Source: Ectocarpus siliculosus (lineage: Eukaryota; Sar; Phaeophyceae; Ectocarpales; Ectocarpaceae). Taken from it: a stretch of DNA of 64,000 nucleotides. This document shows, piece by piece, positions 1 through 11,134 of the stretch. The stretch is taken from NCBI GenBank assembly GCA_000310025.1, contig FN649727.1:8246835-8310834 (forward strand), given 5' to 3'. The notes under the pieces are model-generated. The model was not told where the DNA came from. It saw nothing but the letters and a program-made list of their open reading frames with translations, and did no database searches. The position numbers and the translations under genes were made by a program. The stretch's first letter is position 1. The number at the start of each line of letters is the position of its first letter.

Positions 1-690
1 CTTCGAAGTACTTTGCCAAAGGTGGCTCAATAATGTCTTCCCTACAGAAGTCTACCTATCTCGGCCACTTCCCGCATTTCAACCCACTTGCCATGCCCCA
101 GTACAGCTACCGTCTTCGCCTGGCTATTTCGTGCCTCTAGCATATCCCTGTGCCTTTCACTCTACGTGTCCAACTCAGTCATGTACATTTCTCTACCCTT
201 GTCGCCCAACACGGACGTTTCGCAACGACATGAACCCGGTCTTCGCACTCGGAGCCGCATGCACATTTGAACTTGTCGCTTTCATTGTCTTCCTTCCCGA
301 ACCTTCGTCAACATTCTCAAAGGCCGTTGTCCCCAGTCCTAATTTTGACCTTCGGCTTTGTCCCTTCCATTGGTGGTCCATGTAGGTATCTATTCCTTTG
401 TTCAACGTCCGTACACATCTAGACCCTCCTTATCCTTGGATCCTTTTGTTTGATCGTGTTCTCTCTCGGCAAAAGTAGCAGATTTCTTGTTCTCGAACCC
501 CTATAGACCTACCGTTCGTTTCCAATGTATCAACTTTATCGATTTTGAACTATTCCATACGTCATCTACAACCTTATCCACTCCCTGGGTTGTTACCCCT
601 ATTTCTGTTTGTCCTCTTCGTCTCCCGAGCTTCTCTCGGCAACCTCTCCTCTCCCATATCGTACACCATACGGTACGTCTTGCCATTTAG
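1..690 (-). mobile_element. LINE-type reverse transcriptase 3' end, decayed copy A
   Basis: Read on the minus strand, this stretch resembles the C-terminal tail of a non-LTR retrotransposon reverse transcriptase. It has a broken Cys/His knuckle (CACGSECED, then a His and CP-like residues) followed by a region containing KTVAVLGHGKWVE. It aligns with the stretch at about 855-1540, which carries the same blocks in the same order. The reading frame is interrupted repeatedly, so this is a dead fragment. No endonuclease or RT palm motif is present, so the rest of the element is absent or lies outside the window. The family assignment rests on the knuckle pattern and on the tail position only. Confidence 0.4.
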
Positions 691-854
691 CTCCCTTACG
701 CCTCTTCCCGATCGTAGGAGTTGGATCCGAAGGGGGGGCGTACTCTCTCTCTCTCATGTTTTGGATGCCTTAGCGGCTAGACCATTGAACACGCGTCCTC
801 CACAGGACGCAGCATTGTTCTCACAGGACCGATCACCGATGGTCAATCGTTCGA

Positions 855-1540
855 TCCTACTTTGCCAAAGGGGTGGCTCAAAAATGTTGTCCTTAGTCTA
901 TCTATCCTATCGATATCAGTTCCCGCCTTTTCAACCCATTTCCTATGCCCCAGTACAGCTACCGTTTTCTCCTGACTATTCCATGTCTCAAACATGTCTC
1001 GTACGTTTTCCTCGTACTTTTCCCAGCTCATCTATGTGCGTTTCCCTTTCCTTCTTGTACAGCGGACATTTCGCAACTAATACATGAACATGGTCTTCGC
1101 ACTCGGAGCCGCATTCGCTTCGTTGTCTACGTTCCCAAATCTTCGTCTACGTTCTTGAAGGCCAATGTCCCCAGTCCTAATTTGACTTTCAGCTTTGTCT
1201 CTACATCCATTGGTCCATGAAGAAGGTACCCCTTAAATCTATTCCTTCTTTCAATATTCCGTACACATGCAGACCCTCCTTATCCTTGGTTTCTTTGGTT
1301 AGGTTACGTTCTTCTCTCTCGGCAAAAGCAACAGATATCTTCTCCTTGAACCCTCTAGACCTTGCGTTTCAAGAGTATCGTCTGCGTCAATTTCGAACCC
1401 CTTTCATAAGTCATCTACAACATTAACCCACTCCGTAGATTGGTATACCCGTTCTTCTTGTTTGCCCACTCCGCCTCCTAAGCTGTTCTCGACAACCTGT
1501 CCTCTCCCATGCCGCACATACATACATACATGCGGTACTG
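855..1540 (-). mobile_element. LINE-type reverse transcriptase 3' end, decayed copy B
   Basis: Second, better preserved copy of the neighbouring fragment, same strand. In the minus-strand reading around 1000-1110 a zinc-knuckle-like block is clear: ECGSECEDHVHV, then AKCPLYKKERE, which is the C-x3-C-x5-H-C-P spacing seen at the C-terminus of many LINE reverse transcriptases. It is followed by EKTVAVLGHRKWVE, which matches copy A. Stops break the frame elsewhere. The two copies lie in direct orientation about 850 bp apart, which suggests a tandem duplication of the locus rather than two insertions. Confidence 0.45.
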
Positions 1541-1639
1541 CCGTCTAGGGGGGGATGGTACGACTATATTGTACACTTGCATCAGAAGTGTCTCGTGATG
1601 AAATCCACCCAGAAAGATCTGTGTCCTCTGCGTAGGGCA

Positions 1640-4600
1640 ATCGGTTTACATAGAAATAAGAACAAGAACCCCATTGATCATAGGTGGATGCCTGCTCCAA
1701 ATAAGAACTTGGCTAATAAGAACATGTGCTCGGTTTGAAGCGGAGGCCGTGCCGGGGAGGTCGATGGGGCAGCCATCCCTCCGCATCACACAGGCAAGAG
1801 GTTGGAAATGATGGACTCTCGTGCCCGCCGCACTAGAGTTCACCAATACAATCAGCTTGCATGCCTCATGCGGGAGGATGACTGCCCCAACCTCCCCGGG
1901 ATGGCCTCCGTGTTGCCGGCGTCGATAAACTTCGTGGGGGGCTGCCCCCACCCGCACGATGGCCGGGTGCGGTGCTTCGGCGATGTTGTCCCTGGTCGCC
2001 TTGGCCTGGATGGTCGTCTGGAGTCGATGGGTGCAACCCTTCGTCGTTGTGTGGGTAGACCATGATGCCAAGTTTCGAGCGTTTGTCGCCTCTGCCCTTC
2101 GACTGTCAATGACACCGACAGGCCCAGCCCCCGTCCACGCTACTGATCTGCGCCAAGAACTAGCAACAGAGGACATTTTGTCCACCTGACACAGTTTCCT
2201 CTCTCGAAAACAAAGCACACATGAATTGCCAAAGAACCCCCGCACCCTCCCGTATTCCGACCGGCTCCCCTCCCGTTCGCCCAGGGTGCGGCCGGGGTCA
2301 AGGATTTTCCCGGACTTCCTGGCACCACCGGGGCACTAAGCGTCAAGGGGTTGCTCAAGGTCGTGTGGCGCATGCTTCGGCGTGCTCGATCAAATCCCTG
2401 CCATGAGGCCGTAGAGTACAGAGGTCTTGAGGGCTTGAGGGGACTCCTGAATGACGCTGTAAGGATCTACGAGATCTACGAGGCGAAAAAGAAGGAAGTG
2501 AAACAGGGTGCAAAGGAAGCTGCAGAGGTCTCGGACTCGGACCAAGGGTTCGAAATAGTTCGTAAGGCAGATCTAGGCCGTACGTCTGAGGCGGGGGGGG
2601 ATTGATGGATGAGGATTACAAAAACCCTAGCCCCTCAATCCCGCCGCCCCTTCGAATATACGTCCTGGATGTGTCGTATGCCCTCCTTTGAATCTTTAGT
2701 TTGGTTCCGAGGGCCCTGCAGCTTTTCCCTTGAATCCCCTTCCACTTGCTTCCCTTCTGCCTCATATATATCACTATCCCTCAGAGCCTCGTTCAGGAGT
2801 CCCCGTGAGACCTCCGTGCACCGGTTCCTCGTAGGGGGTGTCGGGTCAAGCAACAACCCATCGTGAAGCATGAACCGCACGACCTTGAACAGACCTTTGT
2901 CGCATAGTGCCCTGATGGTGCCAGGAAGCCATTCGATCCATCACGCTTTCGTGTGTTTTGAAGGTCAAAGTGAAAAAATACGGGAGGAGGAGGAGAAGGA
3001 GGAAGAGTAGGAGAAGGAAGAGGAGGGGGAGGAGGAAGACAAGAGGATAATGGGGGTGGGGGGTGGAGGCCGTTTCCCTCTTGATCGGTACTGACTGGTA
3101 GTTGTTTACGGTGGCACCACAACCAACTGGGCCTGGTGTGAAGACCTCGTACGCACTTACGTACCTGGCATTCCACTTCCATCTTTCTCCGTTTAGGATC
3201 CGTGACGAGACGGAAACGTCCGGCTTGTATTTACCGTCATCCACGCATTGAGTACATGTCGGGACGCATGTACCACTGTAGGTCCTCCAGTGGGGTTAAT
3301 ACACTTTTCACTGCATACAACTTTGCAACATGCTGCCATTGAACTGATGTGAATAGGCGCTTGCCCTGTCGAGGGAAGCATGAAGAGGGTGACAGGATGA
3401 GCACTCCCAGTCAGAAGTGCTTTTCTCCAATGTATTCGTTGGGTTCTCGTCGAAGCCCTTCGTGAGGTGACGGTAACGTGTGCACGGGATTCATGTGTGA
3501 GGTCACGGGGATTCGCAACCTAACATTTTGGCATAGACTACATGGGTAGGAAGTTTTGGTACCCAAACTCTAACCCATAGTGTTGCCGTTTTTGAACCCT
3601 GTGGAATGCAACGCTCGCATCTTGTTGTACTGTACAACAGGAGGGCTTGTGCTTACAAGCAAAAGACGTGTTCATGGGTTATGCTCTACTAAATGACACG
3701 TGACTCTGTGATTATTGTCCGTGTTTCTCTGCGTTCACAAGCAAAGTGTATGCCCGCGTACTCCAGGGATATACGGATCACCCCTATAATTCAACGGGAA
3801 CCACCCGCTGCGTCTTCGAGGAGTTGCAGCGGCGCGTGGTTTAGCACGCGGTCTAGAAATAACAGCAGCGGTGACGCCAAGGGGTTCGAAGTTGGAGACC
3901 TCCCGCTGAGCGTATCGAGATCATCATCGGTCTTCATACCGATCGGGTGTTGGGGTAAGAAAGACCGCAAACACCTTTGTTGTCAAAATACACTGTGCCG
4001 GACATAGGGCCGTCTAGCAGATCCCTTGAGTTAGCGCTGGACTACGGTGAAGGGCGAGCAACACAGCTTCACCCTTTAGCACAAAGCCAACAAAATCTGT
4101 ACATCGTCCACCTCACTTAACGATCTACTCTAGGCACGCAGCACTCATCTCTAACGCCCGCTTGAATACGGTGCCTCAATTGAGAACAATACCCAGCAGC
4201 AACTTCTGACGATTTACCCACTCATTAATACTACTTAGCCCACCGTCTGAAAGTCCACACACGTGACATCTTGACTAGGAGTACTTCACATGTGGGCAGT
4301 ACAGCATGAACACGACCGAACTGTTGGGGTTGTTCTCTTGCAATAAACTACAACGCGACCAACATCATCACTGTCGAGGGTAGGTGCAGGGCCGACCTCT
4401 GCATAAAAGATTGTACCAGCGACAAAATCCGTGCAAACTATCGAGGTCTGATCTCTATGAAGTCCAGGTTCTCCAGCGTCTCGTCGTTTGGCAACGGCCA
4501 TTTCAGCCCGCGGGCCTCAATGAACTCCCTGTTCCAGAACCTGTCAGTTATGCGAGAACGGCAGCATGAAGGGTTTCAGCATGAATGAAGACGAGCAAAT

Positions 4601-4824
4601 ATCTGCCAGACATTCAAAACTACCCCCATCATAATGCGTCCCACGGGATCTCTCGCCTGCTCTTTCCCTCCAAGGCACAAGACGGCTGTGGCAAGCAGCA
4701 TAGCTTCTACTGCCTCGATACGTTTGTTGTTAATGTTGTTGTAGCCTTCACAAATATCTTCTTCGACCTACATCTAGCACTCGCCCGTCTCTATTCTACA
4801 GGGCAGAACGACGAAGTTGGATGA
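1640..4824. other. Stretch without recognisable genes
   Basis: No open frame here shows a family motif or a convincing chain of splice sites. The stretch holds an imperfect inverted duplication (about 2315-2930, listed separately) and a purine-rich GGA/GAA tract at about 2985-3060. The open frames around 1650-2245 are GC-rich and overlap on both strands, and I could not assign them. The last part (about 4000-4824) should include the 3' untranslated region of the minus-strand gene ending at 4825. Confidence 0.5.
2315..2930. repeat. Diverged inverted duplication, arms about 250-265 bp
   Basis: The plus-strand stretch 2315-2580 and the reverse complement of 2680-2930 are alignable along their whole length, at very roughly 70% by eye. 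Translated, the arms give related peptides: one has GTTGALSVKGLLKVV ... GLLNDAVRIYEIYEAKKK, the other GTIRALCDKGLFKVV ... GLLNEALRDSDIYEAEGK. About 100 bp separate the arms. Similarity at the protein level suggests that an ancestral coding piece, cellular or from a mobile element, was duplicated head to head and then diverged. The family was not recognised. Confidence 0.6.
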
Positions 4825-7800
4825 TCACCAGCCAAGCCTATGTGAGGCTAACGAAAGATGGGCGATGCCTGTTCTCTTCTTATTGTTGGTGGCCCAATGC
4901 GCTTGCCTGGAAATGCCCCTGCTACCGCTGTCGCAAAGCACAGTCACGATTCTCTTCCCCGTGCCGGCCCTCCTGGCTGCCGCGACAGCCCCAACGCAGT
5001 TCATGGCCGCGGAGCACCCGACGAATAAACCTGCTCACCAAACGCCCGCAACATGAATCAAGACGATTGTCGCATCGTCACATCATCAGCAAGGGACACC
5101 AAAATGGCTGGTGTATATGTACGTGCTGCCGTTGTGCGGTCGCTTGAGGGCAGGTAGGAGGACCGCTAAAATTAGCTTCAAGGCGAGGCTAGGCCACCTC
5201 TACTACTGGAATGACCCGCCATGAACATCGTTCACAGTGACCGTAAGGCTGTGGGTAAAGGACGTGGTCCACGATCGTGCATGGTGGGGTCAATAAAACG
5301 TCCTTCTGTCTAGATGTTGTTTGACAGTGGAGGGGCGACAGTAGGGTTGGCTTGAACTAGCGTGTTTTTCGTATGGAAAATGGTTTTGAATGAGCTCCAC
5401 CGGGTCATACGGCTTTAGGTCCGGCGGTTTGTTCATATGGACTACCGTTAGAGAAGTCGAAGCTTTTCAACCAATAGGCGTTTCCAACGATGTACATCAC
5501 GAAACATCCGCAGAAATGCCATACAACATGCATGGTAGCCTTGTCTACAGTATTGGTAGATGCGGATGAAATGAGAGTTACCTCGACCTGTTTCGTCTGT
5601 CATATCGACGGGAATTTTGATTGTCTCTCAGGTACTAGTCTGGGCCTTGTTTTCATCTACTTCAACCATTGTGGAGTCAGGTGAGTTAGCTTGAGACTAC
5701 GGGCAGTCGCGTCTTCCCCTCCAAGAGTCGGGAAGGAGAGGTACCGTGTTGACGCCAGAACGTTATGAAATGTCAAAACACATCACCATCAACGAGGCCA
5801 GTTTCACGGTCAGTAGTTCGGACAGGCACAGAAATTGTAGTTCCGCTCCGTGCACCCTACAGGAAATATTCCGTGATTTTTGCGACTACCTTGCGAGTCC
5901 GGTAGGGTCGTTGCGACTCGCCTTCGTGTTTGAGGAGATAGTGCGCCATATACACCGCCTCCTGGTCGGAAACCCTGAAGGCGTCGTCCAAGATGGCCTT
6001 TCCGAAGTTGCCCGTGACGTGGTCATTGCCTATGCCCTCTGCGATCGTGTCGTACCTGTCACGCGTTAGACGCAGAAAGTCACACGATATACGCAGAATG
6101 CCACACACATGTAGGCGACGTTATCACATCGACACTGATTGCATCGACTGTGTAGTCCAAGGAATCACTAACCCTGCGCTACTGCAAAAGCGTTTTTTCT
6201 TTGAAAAATGTCGAGCATCGAAATATCGTCTTCGAAGTTCTTGCGATATTCCCCTCGGCAGTCCCTGTCTCAACCAGTAGTACACAAGTGCATCGAAGCA
6301 ACAGCAGTCGGGCAACAAAGAGCGCTCGCCTAGTTCCAGATTTTGCCACCGCATGAGTGGCAGTCAATTCTAGGCCTGCTGCATGTAATCGTTAACTACA
6401 CCTACTCTAGAACGACCTTCCATGCTGCTCTCAATTCTGTTGCGGCGAAACTGTCGTGTCGGAAACGAAGCATACGGTATGACGCACAAATCAATCCTCG
6501 CTGGTCCAATCGATCCTTTACTTGAAAACATCATGTTCCCTCACACGGTCACAGGACCAGCAACCTAGTCCGGTGGTCGCACCTGTGTTTTCTGACGTCC
6601 CGCTCCGACATCTGTGGCGAATAGCACACGCCGTGTCGCACACGGTTAAAAAGCGCTGATCCGGGCGGGTCAACCAGGTAAACCTTGGCTGGGCATCCTT
6701 TGCCACGCAGAAATAGAGAAACTCCGGCGAGGCAGCCTCCTGTCCCAGCCCCCATGACGAAAGCATCCAACCTGAGAACGCGCAGACAGCACGTGATATA
6801 TTGACTCAAGCTAGCCGAAAGATGGGGGGGGGGGGGTCTTGTAAAGCGAGACCAACAGCAGTGCACGCGGACGGACCCAGTAAGGGGGGGGTGTTGTCAT
6901 GAGCGTCGTTCTGCCGCAAACAGGTGCGCACGACCAGAACGGCGCATGCATGAGGATAAGGTAAATCGCTTACAGTCGACGCCATGTACAGTATACTCAT
7001 GTAAAGACTCTCCGACGAAATCGGGCGGTCCTACCGTGTGCAAAAGCGAGAAACAAGGCCATACACCAAACGTCAATCACTCGTTCTTCCCGACAAGAGA
7101 TAGAGCTTGCGCTCAAGATCAACCCAACACAGCTATGAAAACACAAGACCACAGAACATCCATATTTGAGGTTGCATAGGCACAGAATCTCGGGCTATCC
7201 GAACCGCTCTCTCACCTCCCATTGGTCTGCTCCCAAATCTCCGGCCCGGTGTGAGCTAGATGCGCCTTGAGGTTAGCCTCCGTCTCGAACTGGTCCATAA
7301 ACACGTAGCCAGGCCGTTCCCGGGCCAAGCGTGCGGCGACGTTGATGTAGTGGTCGGGGTTGGCGATGGATGCTGTTCTCACCTGGATCACCTCAGCACC
7401 GAAGGTGCGCAATAGCTCCACCTTCTCACCAGCCTTGAGGGGGGTACGCAGAGTAGAAAATGGTGGGGTATGTACGCACGTCGGTAGGGGCCAAGTGAAC
7501 AACGGCAGCTGGCAGCTGGCAGTAATCAAGAACAGCGTACCGGCGATGACGGTAGGCCAGGGCACGAAAATCGACGCCCATGCACATACGGCTTCCATAC
7601 TTTCAACGGCCTCCATATTGCATCAAGCACAAGGCTTGGGGCACACGCCTACTCTTTTGGGACAACGTTCCTGAGTGGGTGCCGTCCATTCTAACAAAAA
7701 TAAAACAATTCTTGAAAACTACAGTTGAAGGCCGCGCGGTACTCTAGGACGTCAACCAGCGATACAAACCTGTTTGTGCTAGGAAGAAATGAGACGCCGA

Positions 7801-8316
7801 CGAGCGTGTAAGATATGCATATGCTTCAGGCCGCGCTCTTGCGGAGTTCCCTTTCATGCTGCTCCTCATTCCTCACCTGATCGTCAGGCATTACGATGAC
7901 GCAGCGGTAGCCTTTGGCCCTGCACAGCGAAGCGAGGCAAATTCCCGTGCTCCCAGACGTGCCTTCCACCACGGTGCCCCCCTGTTTCAGCTCCCCGGTT
8001 GCTTCGGCCTCCTTGATCATGCTCGCCGCGATTCTGTCCTTGCTTGTTCCGCCGGGGTTGAGATACTCCACCTGCGGGTTCGTAGGCGTACCCGTATCCG
8101 GCGTGCAGGCTGAGTTATGAAAATAGAGAGACGAAGCAGTGAGCTTACCATGTTGCTCTGGCATCCAAGGTACTACGGCACATATTCCACCATGTCTATG
8201 GCGCAACCAGGCGAACAAGGAATTTACCTTCACAAGAACCTCGCAGCCGGTAGCGGCAGAGAGACTCTGGAGCTGTACCATTGGCGTATTGCCAATCAGG
8301 CCTTCGTAGCCCCCCA
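4825..8316 (-). CDS. Cysteine synthase family PLP enzyme (O-acetylserine (thiol)lyase-like), 5' end unresolved
   Basis: PLP-dependent beta-family enzyme; the family makes cysteine from O-acetylserine and sulfide. Exons in coding order: 8316-8228 ([15 protein letters not shown]), 8071-7877 (PLP lysine in NPGGTSKDR; phosphate loop EGTSGSTG), 7433-7216 ([20 protein letters not shown]), 6771-6583 ([23 protein letters not shown]), 6055-5922 ([20 protein letters not shown]), 5030-4825 ([25 protein letters not shown], stop TGA). All five junctions keep phase. The order and wording of motifs best match the eukaryotic cysteine-synthase-like branch (yeast YGR012W type), whose DPPGS and EGIG segments are present. 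The intron 5921-5031 uses a GC donor (AAG|GCGAGT). The usual GSSSA near the C-terminus reads GCSAA. Upstream coding sequence is missing from my model; a minus-strand reading from 8689 (MLTTSRSGTRLAIFVVATT) looks like a leader but does not join in phase. The gene lies head to head with KISH. Confidence 0.9.
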
Positions 8317-8945
8317 CTGGCCGACGAGGTTGTATCGCCAGGGACAAGCTCCCGAAACACCTCTTCAGCCATCGCCAGCATGCACAATCCACCCTGGTTC
8401 GTTGACGAGCTGCATTGGACCTCGGGCGTTTTTGTGCCACCTGTGGGTTTGAGGCGGTGGTGGTAGTTTCGTGAGTCCACGATTGATGTGATCTCTGTCG
8501 GAAGTGCGCCGTTGACTGAGAAGAGCAGAAGATTCAAATACACGTGCATGATCGAAAGTGCGGCGTAACTCAGACGAGCACAACAAGGGTCTCACCACGG
8601 CAGCAGCAGCAGCAGCAGCGGCAGCAAGTGAGGTGGTGGCCACCACGAAGATAGCTAGTCGTGTTCCACTGCGGCTAGTCGTGAGCATCAGGACGTTGCG
8701 TCTCCGGGTGTCTTGTGTGCTTTGTGTGCGGTGTGGGCGCTGCGGTGGACGTGGGGCGATTTTGTACTTGGCGGAACCCCCCATCCCGCCCCACCCCCTC
8801 CTGCGGACAGCACCTGCTGCCTGGTGCAGCAAGCTACCAAACAAGCTCACCATCCTAGCATCGGCCACGGGCGGCAGGCAGGCGATACATAGCAGAGCAA
8901 GAGGGAACGTGGGCGTGCTCCCCTGCGCCACTGGGCTGATCAGCC
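8317..8945. promoter_or_regulatory. Probable shared 5' region of two divergent genes
   Basis: The minus-strand PLP enzyme reads leftward from here and KISH reads rightward from 8946, so this block must contain both upstream regions as well as the unresolved first exon(s) of the PLP enzyme. A GCA repeat lies at about 8600-8625. No TATA-like box stands out. The divergent layout is seen directly; the promoter function is inferred. Confidence 0.35.
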
Positions 8946-11134
8946 ATGGTGAGCCGTGATGACCATGATCTTGCGTTGTGTTGGAAGTCGCTGCCTCTAT
9001 TGCTGGCACTTCTTTTGGACCAACTCAAGACCCACCTTCGCTGCCGTGTTGCGTGTGCTACAAAAGTGTAACTTCTGTAGACCGACGTGCAGCCACACCT
9101 CCCTCTCATGTTTTCGATGAACACCTGATTATTTCCATCGCAGTGCTGGCCGACCCTAGTCGTGCTGAAGGCCTGGGAATGTACGATATGTTGCCTGCTA
9201 GTTTTCGTCCGCAACCAACTCTGCCATTACGCCGCATTTTCTTCTTACACGCGCTTAGGCGGATGGCTGTTGGCAATTTCTGCAATCTTGCGGTTGGTAG
9301 TTGGCATGTTGCACACAAATTCGATCGCCCCGGCCAAAAGGGGCAGGTTGTGGCTTCTGATCTCTATCCGGGGTGAACGCTCTGCACTCTCTTGCGGTCG
9401 TTGTTCTTGTCTTCACATTTACCGTTCCGATCTCTCTGCCCAAGAAACCGGCAGCTGTTCTGTATCTACAGCATGACGCGATCGATTCCCGTGGTCACAC
9501 AAGGTCACAGGCTAACTTACTCTAGAGCGATTAATTCATGAGTCACTCTTACGTACGTGAGTGCACAGGGACCGTAACCAATACAGAATCAGGGACCGTA
9601 ACACTTGAAAGGCGAGCACGGCAGGGGGAGAGGTGGGACAATAGAAGGAACGTACAACGTAAATATCTGGTGTTCCCTTCCCTATTACATTTGTTGACCC
9701 CGACAGATACTGCTGTAAGTCAAACACATGCCGAAAGGTGAAGCCTTGGCATCAGAATAGATGGGACCAAAAAACATCAAAAGCACACACAACGGCATGT
9801 TCCTTTGCTAATGGCGATCCTGATCTTTGCCCCTTTAGCCGCCGCCGCAGGTGCTAATGAACGTACGGCCACCCCCTACTTGTACTGATTACGCGTGTGC
9901 TTCCGCTTCCCTACGCTCCCCTCCCCTCCCCTCCTCCCTTGGTGCAGTCGGCGCTCTTTAGCATGCCCGACCTCCTGACGGTCATTTTGCTGTTGATATG
10001 CGTCTGCACGTACGTCAGGGGGTACCGAAAGGGAATATTTGATGTCGAGGATGGTTCACACAGTGGCCTGCGAGGTGAGTGAGTTGCTATTATACAACAC
10101 CCGTGTCCCCTTCCACGTGCACGATCAGCGTTATGTTGCACCAAGGCCGATTCTCGCAGGCACCACACGGTGTGCTGCACTGCTGCACCAGCTCAGTGTC
10201 GGCTTTGCCGGTTCCATGCATGCATCCGGGACTTCGTGTTTCCGTGTTTTGTCAGCAATAGCAATCCGGTGCAAGCGCATGCTGCTGGTCAGGGCTGACA
10301 CAGGAGTTGGCCGTAAGAGGGCCTCTTTGTGCTCTGCAAAGAGGTTGTCAACTGCTTCATTCTTCCAGTCGTGGTCCTACCATCTACCATCTTGATGCAG
10401 AAAATACGCTGTGTACTTCATTCGTGCCAGACAAATGTTTGGCCACTGCTCTCAGGAACGCACGACGTAACACATGCGTCCACGTGACATGCCACGGCCT
10501 GGATCGGCCAACCCCTTGCCCTTCCCCATCAATTGCACCATATAATGGTGTACCGCTGCGTTTTCTATTGCGGGGTTGATATGATGGGACACGCGGGTGA
10601 TATTGAATGAGGCGTCAAGAATCATGTCATGAGGTAGGTTCGTGTGGTTACTGGGGCACCGCCGCCGTGTCGGTTGATGGTATGAATACAGTACAGTACC
10701 TTGCATACACGGTGACGTGCCGCACGGCACGATGCTGAGGAAATAGCCGTGGCTTGTGCAGGAACTTTCCCGGTAGTGTTCAGAAGAAGGTTCAGCAATT
10801 TACAGGTGCACGGTGGAGGCTGGCATTTCATGCTTTGAAACCACCAACCGTGCTATCGTCCGTTGATATGTCTCACGCTTCCAAGAAACGGCTCTATGCA
10901 TACAATAGGAGCTACGGCGAGGGTGAAGCACAGCACTTAACGATATATTATGACTGTATTTGCGCGGTAAAGGTTTGCACCGTTCGACCCTCTTTGGTTG
11001 TGCCGGTCGTTCTCCTTCTTGCATTGGCGACCGCAGGGTTGTGCTGGAAAGCGGCCCGGGTGGGAGAGCGATTAAGCCCTTATGTCAGCGCGGCGCTGCT
11101 GGTCATGGCGGGACGTGTCCTCATGGACAGTTGA
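8946..11134 (+). CDS. KISH: KISH / TMEM167 family early secretory-pathway membrane protein
   Basis: Small two-helix membrane protein of the Golgi region, needed in animals for constitutive secretion. Exon 9948-10074 encodes SALFSMPDLLTVILLLICV (first membrane helix) through SGLRG. Exon 11037-11134 encodes LCWKAARVGERLSPYVSAA (the family signature WKxARIGERxSPxV) and the second helix, ending TGA. The junction CGA-G|GG keeps phase (GT-AG). Homologues start M-S-A-I-F, and this exon begins directly at S-A-L-F after an AG, so the start Met should lie upstream. ATG at 8946-8948, immediately followed by the donor gtgagc, is the best candidate and would make a 75-aa protein, matching the usual 71-75. 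The alternative is the internal Met at 9963, which would lose SALFS. The family call is firm; the first exon is an inference. Confidence 0.88.

Noticed and set aside
1646-2245. 199-codon open frame on the minus strand as a gene
   Set aside because: No motif, no signal of codon selection over the overlapping plus-strand frames, and no neighbouring exons.
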